The notes: generated by a model not told the origin, from the letters alone. A stretch of 64,000 nt of DNA from Kitasatospora sp. MAP5-34 (GCF_029894335.1 NZ_JARXZC010000012.1:91166-155165), one strand, 5' to 3'; shown: positions 25,911-35,017, numbered from the stretch's first letter. Translations and numbers: made by a program.

Positions 25911-28623
25911 GCACCAGCTTGTTCTTGGTGGCCTGCTCGACCTTGTCGGCCGAGTAGGCCCAGGGCAGCAGCACGCCCTTGGCCCAGAGGGCGGTCTGGT
26001 CGTCGTAGTTGGGGTCGAAGGCGTGCCCGGAGGCACCGCCGACGTTGATCCAGCGCGAGGCGTTGAAGTCGCCCAGGTCGACCACCATCCGCATCGACGG
26101 CACCCAGTCGACCTCGTACCCGGCGGCGGCGTTCCAGCCGGACGCGTTGACCGCCGCCGAGCCGCCGTCGAGCTGGTACGGGCCCCGGTTGAGGAGCTTG
26201 TGCACCAGGCCGGACGCGATCGAGGAGTTGTCCGTGCCGAGGGTCTGCTCCTTGAGGGTCAGCGTGTGCAGCCGGCCCCAGCTCCAGGTCGAGATGTCCT
26301 TGCTGAGCTTCGAGGTGAGGTCCTGGCGGGCGTTCTTCATCGCCTCGGCGAGCAGGTTGGCCAACCCGTGCTGCGGGCGGTGGTCGGAGTCGATGTAGTC
26401 CCACCAGCTGCTCTGCGGATTGGCGAGCTGCTGGCGCACGACCTCCGTCCAGCGGTCGCCGCCGTCCGGCTGGGCCTTGGAGGGGGCCCGGGTGCCGCAC
26501 TGGGTGACGGTGACGGTGTTGTTCAGCGCGTCGTCGGGCATCGTCGGGTCGCTCTTCTGACGGACCAGCAGGCAGTCGCCCTTGGCCCGCAGGTCGGCCG
26601 GGAACTTCTGGCCGAAGGCGAGGATCAGCAGCTGGCGCCAGACGCCGTTGTAGTAGGCAGCGGCGGCCGAGGAGGCGTCCTGGTGGTAGTTCCAGTCCTT
26701 CAGCAGGTTCTGCGCCTCACGGACGTACGGGTCGGTGATGTTGACCTTGAGCAGCAGCGGGACCAGGGTCTGCGCCATCACGCTGGTGTTGTCCAGCTGC
26801 ATCTGCTGCATGTCGTCCGGCGAGATCTTGCCGCCGTTCTTGAGGCGGCTCTCGATCTGGTCGGTGATCTCCTTGGCCCGGGTGCCGTACTCCCAGTCGG
26901 TGGTGAGCAGGTACGGGTAGGTCGGGTCGACCACGGCCTGGTTGGCGGTGACGATGTAGCCGCTGGCCGGGTTGTAGCTGTAGGGCAGCGCGGTGAACGG
27001 GACCGGGTCCGGCTTCCAGTTGTAGGAGGAGTCCCAGCCGGGGGCGGGGTAACGGCCGTCGCCCTTGCCGCGGATCGGGATCACGCCGGGGGCCTGGTAC
27101 CCGATGTTGCCCTGGGTGTCGGCGTAGATCAGGTTCTGCGCGGGGACGGCGAAGTCCTTGGCGGCGCCCCGGAAGTCGCTCCAGTTGGCGGCCCGGTCCA
27201 GCTCGAAGACGGCGTCCATGGTGTTGCCGGGCTTGAGGGCCGTCCACTGCAGCGCGACGCCGTAGCCGGACGCGCGGTCCGGCGCGGCGTTGCCGACGGG
27301 GGCGTACTTGCCGATGTCCTGCTGCTCGGTGCTCTGGTCCGAGATCAGCGGGCCGTCCTTGGTGGTGCGGACGGTGATGGTGCGGTCGGCGCCGCCGGCC
27401 ACCTTGATGGTCTCCTTGCGGCTGTCGAAGTTCACGTTCTGGCCGTCCACCAGGTAGGTGTCCGGGCCGGTGACCTTCTCCAGGTAGAGGTCGGCGACGT
27501 CGGCGCCGAGGTTGGTGAAGCCCCAGGAGATGTTCTGGTTGTGGCCGATCACCACGCCGGGCATGCCCGCGAAGGTGAACCCGGTGACGTCGTACCCGCA
27601 GCTCGGGCCGACCGTCCGGCAGTGCAGGCCCATCTGGTACCAGACCGAGGGCAGCTCGGGCCCCAGGTGCGGGTCGTTGGCCATCAGCGGCTTGCCGGTG
27701 GTGGTGTGGCTGCCGGCCACCACCCAGGAGTTGGAGCCGATGCCCTGGCCCTGCGGGCCGAGCAGCTGCGGCATGCCCGCCATGTTGTCCGAGAGGCCCT
27801 GCATCAGCGCCTGGGTGGTGGCCCGGCCCTGCGCGAGCGAGGAGGACGGCGGCGGGGTGGCCGAGCCGTCGGCGGGCTTGTAGGTGCCGTCGACGACCTT
27901 GCCGGTCTGCTTCACGATGGTGCCGTTACGGGCGTACGGGTAGTCCGGGTAGAGCTGGGCGATCTTGTCCGGGGTGAAGTCCTGGGACAGCAGCGAGCGG
28001 TCGATCTCCTCCTGCAGGTTGCCCGAGAGGCTCCAGGCCATCGCCTTCAACCAGGCGACCGAGTCGACCGGCGTCCACTGCTCGGGCTTGTAGCCGCCGT
28101 GCACCGCGCCGAGCAGGGTGTACTCCACCGAGGCGCTGGCACCACCGGGGTGCTGGGCGAGCCAGGCGTTCACGCCGTCCGAGTAGGCCTGCAGGTTCTT
28201 CTTGGTCTCGGCGGAGAGCTTGGTGTCGTACTCCTGCTGCGCGACCCGGCGCCAGCCCATGGTGCGCAGGAAGGTGTCGGTGTCGACCTGGCTCGATCCG
28301 AACATCTCGGAGAGCCGGCCGGAGGTGATGTGCCGGCGGACGTCCATCTCCCAGAACCGGTCCTGGGCCTGGACGTAGCCCTGGGCGCGGAACAGGTCGG
28401 CGGAGGTGTCGGCGTACAGCTGCGGGATGCCGTTGGCGTCCCGCTTCACGTCGACGGGGGCGGACATGCCGGCCACCGTGACGCTGCCCGCCACCTCCGG
28501 GAACGAGGCCCGGACGGTGCTCACGGCCCAGTACCCGCCGCCGCCCACACCGGCGACCAGCAGGACCACCAGTAGGAGCACGAACAGACGGGCGCGCCGG
28601 AACTTCTTCTTCGAGCGGGGCAT
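25897..28623 (-). CDS. penicillin-acylase-family Ntn hydrolase, membrane-anchored
   Basis: 908 residues. An N-terminal signal anchor (RLFVLLLVVLLVAGVGGGGY) precedes the alpha-chain region, with RDANGIPQLYADTSADLFRA and RFWEMDVRRH. The autoproteolytic junction GIGSNSWVVAG is near residue 300, exposing Ser as nucleophile of the beta chain. LMANDPHLGPELPSVWYQMG and the Asn-containing ASGWNAAAGYEVDW agree with the family. Members hydrolyse amide bonds of beta-lactams, acyl-homoserine lactones or lipopeptides; the substrate here is unknown. It overlaps the cyclo-ligase gene tail-to-tail. Confidence 0.9.
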   Translation of the reverse strand: MPRSKKKFRRARLFVLLLVVLLVAGVGGGGYWAVSTVRASFPEVAGSVTVAGMSAPVDVKRDANGIPQLYADTSADLFRAQGYVQAQDRFWEMDVRRHITSGRLSEMFGSSQVDTDTFLRTMGWRRVAQQEYDTKLSAETKKNLQAYSDGVNAWLAQHPGGASASVEYTLLGAVHGGYKPEQWTPVDSVAWLKAMAWSLSGNLQEEIDRSLLSQDFTPDKIAQLYPDYPYARNGTIVKQTGKVVDGTYKPADGSATPPPSSSLAQGRATTQALMQGLSDNMAGMPQLLGPQGQGIGSNSWVVAGSHTTTGKPLMANDPHLGPELPSVWYQMGLHCRTVGPSCGYDVTGFTFAGMPGVVIGHNQNISWGFTNLGADVADLYLEKVTGPDTYLVDGQNVNFDSRKETIKVAGGADRTITVRTTKDGPLISDQSTEQQDIGKYAPVGNAAPDRASGYGVALQWTALKPGNTMDAVFELDRAANWSDFRGAAKDFAVPAQNLIYADTQGNIGYQAPGVIPIRGKGDGRYPAPGWDSSYNWKPDPVPFTALPYSYNPASGYIVTANQAVVDPTYPYLLTTDWEYGTRAKEITDQIESRLKNGGKISPDDMQQMQLDNTSVMAQTLVPLLLKVNITDPYVREAQNLLKDWNYHQDASSAAAAYYNGVWRQLLILAFGQKFPADLRAKGDCLLVRQKSDPTMPDDALNNTVTVTQCGTRAPSKAQPDGGDRWTEVVRQQLANPQSSWWDYIDSDHRPQHGLANLLAEAMKNARQDLTSKLSKDISTWSWGRLHTLTLKEQTLGTDNSSIASGLVHKLLNRGPYQLDGGSAAVNASGWNAAAGYEVDWVPSMRMVVDLGDFNASRWINVGGASGHAFDPNYDDQTALWAKGVLLPWAYSADKVEQATKNKLVLSAG

Positions 28624-28901
28624 CTGGTGGGTCCTTGGCTGGGGGGCGACGGCCGTGACAGGTCACCACATTAGGGCGACTCGGGTGGCGGACATGCACG
28701 GGGGACGTCCACGGTTGGATCAGGTGGACCCTATCGGGCCTTGCTGAGGGACAGCCGGTGACCACCTGATGATCACCGGGTCACCAAAGAGCAGGTAAAA
28801 TGTTAGACTGAGTAACGAACTCGCGGCTCCGGGCGAAAGCCCCGGACTCGCGGGTTCCGCGACGCCTCCCTCGCCCGATCACTCCTCCGAGGTGCCACTG
28901 C

Positions 28902-30395
28902 GTGACCGTCGACCACCTGAACCGCCTCCTGCTCGAGTTCTCCGTGATCCTCCTGTTCGCGGTGGTCGCCGTGCGTTTCGCGACCCGCTCAGGGCTGCCC
29001 AGCCTGCTGATCTACCTCGGGATCGGCGTCGCCCTCGGCCAGAACGGCCTCGGCGTCACCTTCAACAACGCCGAGCTGACCCAGGTGCTCGGGTACGCGG
29101 CCCTGGTGGTGATCCTCGCCGAAGGCGGGCTCAAGACCAGCCTGCGGGCCATCAAGCCGGTCCTGCCGGCCGCCACCGTGCTGGCCACCTTCGGCGTCGC
29201 GGTCAGCGTCTTCATCACCGCCGCCGGAGCCCACTGGCTCGGCGGCTTCGACTGGCGGGTCTCGCTGCTGCTCGGCGCGATCGTCTCGTCGACGGACGCG
29301 GCGGCGGTCTTCTCGGTGCTGCGGCTCGTCCCGCTGCCCGCCCGGCTGACCGGCCTGCTGGAGGCGGAGTCCGGCTTCAACGACGCGCCCGTGGTGATCC
29401 TGGTGGTCGCCTTCGCCACCACCGGACCGCTGGACTCCTGGTACGTCCTGGTCGGCACGATCATCGGCGAGCTGGCCGTCGGCGCCACCGTCGGTTACGC
29501 GGTCGGCAAGCTCGGCTCGTACGCGGTGAAGCGGATCGCGCTGCCCTCCTCCGGCCTCTACCCGATCGCCGTCATGTCGCTCGCGCTGCTGGCGTACGCG
29601 GGCGGCGCGCTGCTGCACGGCTCCGGCTTCCTCGCCGTCTACATCGCCGCCGTACTGCTCGGCAACGCCAAGCTGCCGCACGGCCCCGCCGTCCGGGGCT
29701 TCGCCGACGGGCTGGCCTGGATCGGGCAGATCGGCATGTTCGTGGTGCTCGGCCTGCTCTGCAACCCCGACACCATGGGGTCGGCGATCGTGCCGGCGCT
29801 GGTCATCGGCGCCGTCCTGGTCTTCCTGGCCCGACCGGTCTCGGTACTCCTGACGATGACACCGTTCCGGCTGCCCTGGCGCGAGCAGGCCCTGCTCAGC
29901 TGGGCCGGGCTGCGCGGGGCGGTGCCCATCGTGCTGGCGACCATCCCGCTGGTCGCCGACATCCCGCAGGCCCAGGAAGTCTTCAACATCGTCTTCATCC
30001 TGGTGGTCGTCTTCACCCTGCTCCAGGGCCCGACCCTGCCGTGGGTCGCCCGCCGGCTGCGGATCGGCGAGGGCTCGCTCGGACAGGACCTCGACATCGA
30101 GTCGGCCCCCCTGGAGCACCTGCACGGACAGCTGCTCTCGGTCTCGCTCTCCGGCACCTCCCGGATGTCGGGCGTCGAGGTCAGCGAACTGCGCCTGCCC
30201 GCCGGATCGGCCGTGACCCTGGTGGTCCGCGAGGGCACCAGCTTCGTACCGGACCGGGCCACGGTGCTGCGGGCCCACGACGAGCTGCTCGTGGTGACCA
30301 CCGAGGAGGTCAGCGAGGTGGCCGAGCGACGGCTGCGCGCGGTGGACCAGGGTGGAAAGCTGGCCGGCTGGCTGCAGGGGCGCCAGGTGCACTGA
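28902..30395 (+). CDS. potassium/proton antiporter (NhaP2/CvrA type, CPA1)
   Basis: 497 residues. About twelve membrane helices with CPA signatures: LAEGGLKTSLRAI, LLLGAIVSSTDAAAVFSVLR (the DA-type ion motif), LLEAESGFNDAPVVILVV and LSWAGLRGAVPIVLATIPL. A C-terminal cytoplasmic TrkA-C-like domain (EVSELRLPAGSAVTLVVREG) points to the K+-regulating NhaP2 subgroup. The GTG start has GAGG 10 bases upstream. A small hairpin (TCCGGG/CCCGGA) lies in the 278-base region upstream. Confidence 0.88.
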   Translation: MTVDHLNRLLLEFSVILLFAVVAVRFATRSGLPSLLIYLGIGVALGQNGLGVTFNNAELTQVLGYAALVVILAEGGLKTSLRAIKPVLPAATVLATFGVAVSVFITAAGAHWLGGFDWRVSLLLGAIVSSTDAAAVFSVLRLVPLPARLTGLLEAESGFNDAPVVILVVAFATTGPLDSWYVLVGTIIGELAVGATVGYAVGKLGSYAVKRIALPSSGLYPIAVMSLALLAYAGGALLHGSGFLAVYIAAVLLGNAKLPHGPAVRGFADGLAWIGQIGMFVVLGLLCNPDTMGSAIVPALVIGAVLVFLARPVSVLLTMTPFRLPWREQALLSWAGLRGAVPIVLATIPLVADIPQAQEVFNIVFILVVVFTLLQGPTLPWVARRLRIGEGSLGQDLDIESAPLEHLHGQLLSVSLSGTSRMSGVEVSELRLPAGSAVTLVVREGTSFVPDRATVLRAHDELLVVTTEEVSEVAERRLRAVDQGGKLAGWLQGRQVH

Positions 30396-30737
30396 CCCGT
30401 GAGGTTGGGGGCAGGGGTCAGTACAGCTAGGGCATGGGGAACGCCCTGGGTTCGTGTGTTTTGCGCTACGTTCACCTTCGGTTATCGGGGAAATTGCCCC
30501 AGATCACGTAGTATCAAGGGGAACTTCTGTATCGGCTGGTGAATCACACCGGCTGGGAACGACTGAACACCCGCAACATCTGCCTGAAGCAGAGTTGGCG
30601 CGACCGCTCGGCGGCTGCGGTCCGGGGCGAAAAGGCCCATCGGATCCGGTATCACCCCGGTCGACGCGCGAGAGGACGACTCTCGGCGCCGTCGGGGCCA
30701 CCCATGCCCCGTCCGCGCTACCAGGCAGCAGGAAGGC
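30396..30737 (+). other. 342-base intergenic region, no gene seen
   Basis: No credible reading frame is present on either strand. It must hold the promoter of the MFS gene at 30738, but I see no -35/-10 pair I would defend. It includes a short AT-richer stretch at about 30455-30545. Confidence 0.5.
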
Positions 30738-32060
30738 ATGACCGTGACGGCCCGCCGAACGGTCGAATCCCCCGAGTCCGAGGGGTCCCCCACCCGCGTT
30801 GGCTACGGTGCGCTACTCCGCACCCCCGGCGCCTGGACGTTCCTGGTCCCCGCCCTCGCGGCGCGGCTCCCGTACGCGATGCTCAGCCTGGGCATCGTGC
30901 TGCTGATCCTGGACACCAACGGCTCGTACGGCACCGCCGGTACGGTCGCGGCGGTCTCCGCCGTCGCGCAGGCGTTCGTCGGCCCGCAGACCGGGCGGCT
31001 CGCCGACCGGTTCGGGCAGGCCGCCGTGCTGGTGCCCAGCGTCGTCGTGCACGCGCTCTCGGTCGGCGCCCTGATCGCGCTGGCCCTCGGGCACGCGCCG
31101 GTCTGGACGCTGTTCCTGGCCGCCGCGCCCGCCGGGGCGAGCGTGCCGCAGATCGGCGCCATGGTCCGGTCCCGCTGGGTCGGCAAGCTGTCCGGTGACT
31201 CGCCGGACGCCTCGCCGCAGAAGCTGAACACCGCCTTCGCCTTCGAGTCGGTCACCGACGAGTTCACCTTCGTGGTCGGGCCGGTGCTCGCCACCGCCAT
31301 CGCGACCGGCATCGCGCCCGCCGCCGGACTGATCGCCGAGGCCGCGCTGACCGTGGTCGGCGGGCTGGCCTTCGCCGCGCAGCGCCGTACCGCCCCCGCC
31401 CGGCACCCGCACGTCCCCGGCGCCCGCCGGGCGTCCGCGCTCGCCTCCCCCGGCGTCCGGCTGCTGGCCGCCTCGTTCCTGGGCGTCGGCACGGTCTTCG
31501 GGGCCATGCAGGTCTCCGTCACGGCCTTCGCCAAGGCGGCGGGCCAGCCCGGCGCCAACGGCCTGGTCTACGGGATCTTCGCGGGCGGCAGCATGCTGGC
31601 CGGAGTGCTCTACGGCATGGTCGCCTGGCGGCGCCCGGCCCGGCAGCGGATGCTGGGCAGCTACGCGCTGCTGGTGCTGGGCTGCTCCACGCTGTGGGCG
31701 ATGCCCAACCTGACCGCGCTCGCGGTCGCCGGGCTGGTCTGCGGACTCGCCATCGCGCCGACGCTGATCACCGGCTACACGCTGGTCGAGACGCTGGTCG
31801 CGGACGGCGCCAAGACCGAGGCCTTCACCTGGCTGACCGGTGCGATCGGGCTCGGCCTGGCCGCCGGGTCCACCGTCGCCGGACAGCTGATCGACGGCTA
31901 CGGCACCTCGGCCGGGTTCGTCGTCCCGGTGGCCGGGGCCGGGCTGGGCCTGATCGCCCTGGTGTCGCTGCGGCGGCTGCTGGTCCCGCCGAGCACGCCC
32001 AGCCGGACCGTCGCGCGCAGCACCGTCCAGGCGCAGCTGGTGGGGGCTTCCAAGGGCTGA
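30738..32060 (+). CDS. MFS transporter
   Basis: 440 residues with twelve hydrophobic segments. It begins at an ATG with AGGAAGG upstream. The inter-helix motif GPQTGRLADRFGQAAVLVP (MFS motif A between helices 2 and 3) is clear. FAFESVTDEFTFVVGPVLAT is typical of the sugar/drug exporter-like MFS clade common in Streptomyces. The substrate is unknown. It is followed by a GC-rich tail and then the CIRCE-like element of fmdB. Confidence 0.85.
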   Translation: MTVTARRTVESPESEGSPTRVGYGALLRTPGAWTFLVPALAARLPYAMLSLGIVLLILDTNGSYGTAGTVAAVSAVAQAFVGPQTGRLADRFGQAAVLVPSVVVHALSVGALIALALGHAPVWTLFLAAAPAGASVPQIGAMVRSRWVGKLSGDSPDASPQKLNTAFAFESVTDEFTFVVGPVLATAIATGIAPAAGLIAEAALTVVGGLAFAAQRRTAPARHPHVPGARRASALASPGVRLLAASFLGVGTVFGAMQVSVTAFAKAAGQPGANGLVYGIFAGGSMLAGVLYGMVAWRRPARQRMLGSYALLVLGCSTLWAMPNLTALAVAGLVCGLAIAPTLITGYTLVETLVADGAKTEAFTWLTGAIGLGLAAGSTVAGQLIDGYGTSAGFVVPVAGAGLGLIALVSLRRLLVPPSTPSRTVARSTVQAQLVGASKG

Positions 32061-32178
32061 CACCCGGAGCCGCCGGGGCACGCCGGGGACGCGTCGGGGG
32101 GCCGCCGGGGGCACCTCGGGGCACGTCACACCTGGGGCGCTGGACTGATCCAGCGGAATGCCGCATCATTGACCGTCG

Positions 32179-32205
32179 TTAGCACTCATCAGGCGAGAGT
32201 GCCAG
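32179..32205 (+). promoter_or_regulatory. CIRCE-like element (HrcA operator) upstream of fmdB
   Basis: The DNA reads TTAGCACTC-N9-GAGTGCCAG. The CIRCE consensus is TTAGCACTC-N9-GAGTGCTAA, so 16 of 18 conserved positions and the 9-base spacer match. It lies 23 bases before the fmdB start codon, overlapping the likely transcription-start region. Heat-shock repression by HrcA is inferred. Confidence 0.7.
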
Positions 32206-32228
32206 GGGGAAGTGCAGGAGGAAGACAA

Positions 32229-32546
32229 GTGCCCACGTACCAGTACCAGTGCACCGAGTGTGGGAACGGCCTGGAGGCGGTGCAGAAGTTCACCGACGAC
32301 GCGCTGACCACGTGCCCCGAGTGCCAGGGACGGCTCCGCAAGATTTTCTCGGCCGTGGGTGTGGTGTTCAAGGGCTCGGGCTTCTACCGGACCGACAGCC
32401 GCTCCTCTTCGACCAGCTCGGTGACCGGTTCGGGGTCGTCGTCGGGGTCCTCCTCGTCGACGTCCACCGCCGCACCGGCGGCGGCCACCGCCTCCGCGTC
32501 CACCAGCACCTCCACGGGCAGCAGCAGCGCCGGCTCGGCGAGCTGA
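32229..32546 (+). CDS. FmdB-family zinc-ribbon protein
   Basis: 105 residues, GTG start with a perfect AGGAGG 7 bases upstream. The N-terminal zinc ribbon has two CxxC knuckles: YQYQCTECGNGLEAVQKF and TTCPECQGRLRKIFSAVG. GVVFKGSGFYRTDSR follows, the conserved FmdB ending. The last ~45 residues are Ser/Thr/Ala/Gly-only and disordered. The biochemical role is unknown. A CIRCE-like operator directly upstream suggests heat-shock control. Confidence 0.9.
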   Translation: MPTYQYQCTECGNGLEAVQKFTDDALTTCPECQGRLRKIFSAVGVVFKGSGFYRTDSRSSSTSSVTGSGSSSGSSSSTSTAAPAAATASASTSTSTGSSSAGSAS

Positions 32547-32704
32547 CACCTCGGCCTTACGCGTACCCCTCGGCCTGGCGCCGTCGCGATCTCGCGGCGG
32601 CGTCAGGCCGTTCGGCGTTGCGGTGCCCGGTGCTGCGCCTATCGGGTCGGCGCCGTTGTCGGCGTCGTGGTGCCCGGTGTGGTCCCTCTTGTGGGTGACC
32701 AAAG

Positions 32705-32731
32705 TTATCCACAACCCCGTGGTTGTCCACA
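32705..32731 (+). promoter_or_regulatory. pair of DnaA boxes
   Basis: TTATCCACA (32705-32713) and TTGTCCACA (32723-32731) lie 9 bases apart in the same orientation, in a non-coding stretch. Both are consensus DnaA boxes; TTGTCCACA is the preferred actinomycete form. A DnaA-regulated promoter or titration site is possible. There is no dnaA or dnaN nearby, so this is not oriC. Confidence 0.5.
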
Positions 32732-32819
32732 GGGAATGGCGGGTTGATTCCCGGTTCCGGGCTGTGGGCGCACTCTGATCTCGCGAACTTCGTTCCGAGT
32801 CCGAGGCGGTGTCCCACCC

Positions 32820-33182
32820 ATGAGCACGCAGCTGGAGCCCCTGCTCCCCCGTCTTCCCCGTCCGCACCCGTCGCCGCCCGCCCGGGCGACCGTGCCCGCC
32901 TTCGCGCCCGCCGTGCCGCCCCGGCGGGCCGTCCCCGCCTTCGCGCCGATCCGGCGCGGTTCGGGTGGACGGCACCGGCTCCGGCAGGCCGTCCGGCACC
33001 GGCCCGGGGTGCTGGCCGCCGGGCTGCTGGCCACCGCCACCGCACTCACCGCCGGGCCGTTGAGGCCCGGCCCACCGCCACCCACCGCCACCTCGGCCGC
33101 AGCGGGGGTGTCCGGCGCACCGGGCACAGCACCCCGCTGCCCCGGGCCCACGTCAACCGAGCGGCGACAGCTCCACCCGTGA
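32820..33182 (+). CDS. small membrane protein, probably truncated SAF/CpaB-type gene
   Basis: 120 residues. A Pro/Arg-rich N-terminus (about 70 residues) is followed by one membrane segment (RPGVLAAGLLATATALTAG), then a short Pro/Ser/Thr tail. In streptomycetes a SAF-domain gene of similar N-terminal layout often sits between fmdB and mscL. Here the SAF domain itself is missing and the tail after GPPPPTATSAAA looks out of frame or replaced. It could be a remnant rather than a functional gene. The ATG is preceded by a weak ribosome binding site. Confidence 0.45.
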   Translation: MSTQLEPLLPRLPRPHPSPPARATVPAFAPAVPPRRAVPAFAPIRRGSGGRHRLRQAVRHRPGVLAAGLLATATALTAGPLRPGPPPPTATSAAAGVSGAPGTAPRCPGPTSTERRQLHP

Positions 33183-33212
33183 CCTCGCCCGGCCGGCGGC
33201 GTTCAGCGCGGC

Positions 33213-33662
33213 ATGAAGGGCTTCAAGGAATTCCTGCTCCGCGGCAATGTCATCGACCTCGCCGTCGCCGTGGTCATCGGTGCGGCGTTCACCAACATCG
33301 TCAACGCCTTCGTCAAAGGCGTCATCAACCCCGTCGTCGGCCTGCTCGGGAGTGAGGACCTGGCGTCGTACTCCACCTGCGTCAAGGGCCCCTGCTTCAT
33401 GGACGAGACGGGCAGCGTCACCGCCGGCGTCTACCTCCAGTGGGGGTCTGTCCTCAGCGCCGCCCTGCAGTTCGTGATCACGGCCGCTGTCGTCTACTTC
33501 GCCGTCGTCGTCCCCGCGAAGCGCGTCATCGCCTACCGCCGACGGCTGCCCCCGGAGGTGGCGGTACGGGAGGCGGCTGTCCCGGAGGCCGCTGTCCCGG
33601 AAGAAGCCAAGGAGGTCGCCCTGCTCACCGAGATCCGCGACGTGCTGGTCCGCCAGCGCTGA
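33213..33662 (+). CDS. mscL: large-conductance mechanosensitive channel MscL
   Basis: 149 residues, usual length. Starts MKGFKEFLLRGNVIDLAVAV, continues IGAAFTNIVNAFVKGVINPV (TM1 with the gate), then a periplasmic loop containing two Cys (STCVKGPCFMD) and TM2 (LQFVITAAVVYFAVVVP), and ends in a charged C-terminal helix (LLTEIRDVLVRQR). It releases solutes on hypo-osmotic shock. The extra Ala/Glu/Val repeats (VREAAVPEAAVPEEA) before the last helix are a lineage-specific insertion. Confidence 0.95.
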   Translation: MKGFKEFLLRGNVIDLAVAVVIGAAFTNIVNAFVKGVINPVVGLLGSEDLASYSTCVKGPCFMDETGSVTAGVYLQWGSVLSAALQFVITAAVVYFAVVVPAKRVIAYRRRLPPEVAVREAAVPEAAVPEEAKEVALLTEIRDVLVRQR

Positions 33663-33695
33663 CGCCGCCACCCTCGATCGTCCCGCTCACCCCGC

Positions 33696-33911
33696 TCACC
33701 CGTGGTGCGGCGGTCGCTGGCTCACGTACCAGTCCAGTCCGCGCCCACCGCCACCGCCCGAACCCGGACGCTCGCCCCAGCCGCTGTCCGTGTCGTCGCT
33801 GGTCTGCCGGTCCAGCGGGTCGGCAAAGATCAGCTTCGCCTTCTGCTCCGGCTGCTGACCCTGCTGCTCGGTCTTCTCTGTCTGCTGCTCGCCCATGTCC
33901 TGCTCGCCCAT
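33696..33911 (-). CDS. small conserved actinomycete protein
   Basis: 71 residues from the ATG at 33911. The acidic, Gln-rich N-terminus is followed by KLIFADPLDRQTSDDTDSGW and GERPGSGGGGGRGLDWYVSQ, ending RPPHHG. I recognise this as a short conserved streptomycete hypothetical. No function is known; it is probably disordered except for the LIFADPLD segment. It is convergent with mscL and separated from hrdD by a hairpin. Confidence 0.7.
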   Translation of the reverse strand: MGEQDMGEQQTEKTEQQGQQPEQKAKLIFADPLDRQTSDDTDSGWGERPGSGGGGGRGLDWYVSQRPPHHG

Positions 33912-33967
33912 CTGCCCTGCTCCTCCGTCCACCGACACATCCCCTCCAGCGTAGGCCCGCACAACAG

Positions 33968-34004
33968 CGGACCCCGGTACGGGCGATCGCCGTACCGAGG
34001 TCCG
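33968..34004 (-). terminator. hairpin downstream of hrdD
   Basis: CGGACC-x-CGGTACGG pairs with CCGTACCG-x-GGTCCG around a 7-base loop, 42 bases beyond the hrdD stop and before the small gene at 33911. Confidence 0.65.
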
Positions 34005-34045
34005 TGCGGGGCCGTGCTGGGCATGCAGGCCGTGCGAGCCGTGCG

Positions 34046-35017
34046 TCAGGCGGCCTCGAAGCCCGCGTGGTCCGCGATCTTCTTCAGCTCGGCCAAGGCG
34101 TGCTTCTCGATCTGCCGGATCCGCTCCCGGGTGAGACCGTGCTGCTTGCCGACCTCCGTCAGCGTGCGCTCGCGGCCGTCCTCCATCCCGTAGCGGGACC
34201 GGATGATCGAGGCCGTCCGGTCGTCCAGGCGGCCGATCAGGTCGTCGAGTTCCTCACGGCGGAGCATGACCATCACGGCGTCCTCCGGGGACGTCGCACC
34301 GGTGTCCTCTACCAGGTCACCGAACTGCGTCTCGCCCTCGTCGTCCACCGACATGTTGAGGCTGACCGGATCACGGGCCCAGTCCAGCACGTCCTTGACC
34401 CGCTGCTCGGTGGTGTCCAGCTCCGCCGCGACCTCGGCGGGGTCGGGCTCACGCCCCAGCTCCTTCGCCTTCTCGCGCTGCACCCTACGGATCCGCCCGA
34501 GCTCCTCGACCAGGTGCACGGGCAGCCGGATGGTGCGCGACTGGTCGGCTATCGACCGTGTGATCGCCTGCCGGATCCACCACGTCGCGTACGTGGAGAA
34601 CTTGAAGCCCTTCGCGTAGTCGAACTTCTCGACCGCGCGGACCAGACCGGCGTTGCCCTCCTGGATCAGGTCGAGCAGCGGCAGGCCGCTGCGCGGGTAG
34701 CGCCGGGCCACCGCGACCACCAGCCGGAGATTGGAGCGGATGAAGACGTCCTTGGCCCGCTCCGCGTCCTCGGCTATGACCTCCAGCTCCTCCCGCTTCG
34801 AACCTTTGGGCAGCGTGCCCTCCGCCAGCAGGTGCTGGGCATAGACGCCGGCCTCGATGCGCAGCGACAGTTCGACCTCCTCGGCGGCGTCGAGCAGCGG
34901 CGTCCTGGCGATCTCATCGAGGTACATGCCGACAAGGTCGCGGTCGGCCTCATAGTTGGTCGGGCGGGCCGAGCGAGTCCGGTCGGCCCTGTCGCGAACG
35001 ACGGCACGAGTGGCCAT
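34046..35017 (-). CDS. hrdD: principal-like RNA polymerase sigma factor HrdD (group 2)
   Basis: 323 residues from the ATG at 35017 (AAGGGAG upstream). Region 1.2 is DLVGMYLDEIARTPLLDAAE; regions 2.1-2.4 include FIRSNLRLVVAVARRYPRSG, LLDLIQEGNAGLVRAVEKFD and STYATWWIRQAITRSIADQS. Region 3 follows, and region 4.2 is LTEVGKQHGLTRERIRQIEK. It lacks the long region 1.1 of HrdB. The MATRAV start, size and position near mscL match S. coelicolor HrdD. It is a non-essential sigma with HrdB-like promoter recognition. A consensus SigR promoter lies upstream. Confidence 0.85.
   Translation of the reverse strand: MATRAVVRDRADRTRSARPTNYEADRDLVGMYLDEIARTPLLDAAEEVELSLRIEAGVYAQHLLAEGTLPKGSKREELEVIAEDAERAKDVFIRSNLRLVVAVARRYPRSGLPLLDLIQEGNAGLVRAVEKFDYAKGFKFSTYATWWIRQAITRSIADQSRTIRLPVHLVEELGRIRRVQREKAKELGREPDPAEVAAELDTTEQRVKDVLDWARDPVSLNMSVDDEGETQFGDLVEDTGATSPEDAVMVMLRREELDDLIGRLDDRTASIIRSRYGMEDGRERTLTEVGKQHGLTRERIRQIEKHALAELKKIADHAGFEAA

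Noticed and set aside
28790..28901. Regulatory RNA (cyclic di-AMP type) ahead of the cation/proton antiporter
   Set aside because: Only a short hairpin with a CGAAAG-type loop is visible; the conserved motifs of the ydaO class are absent.
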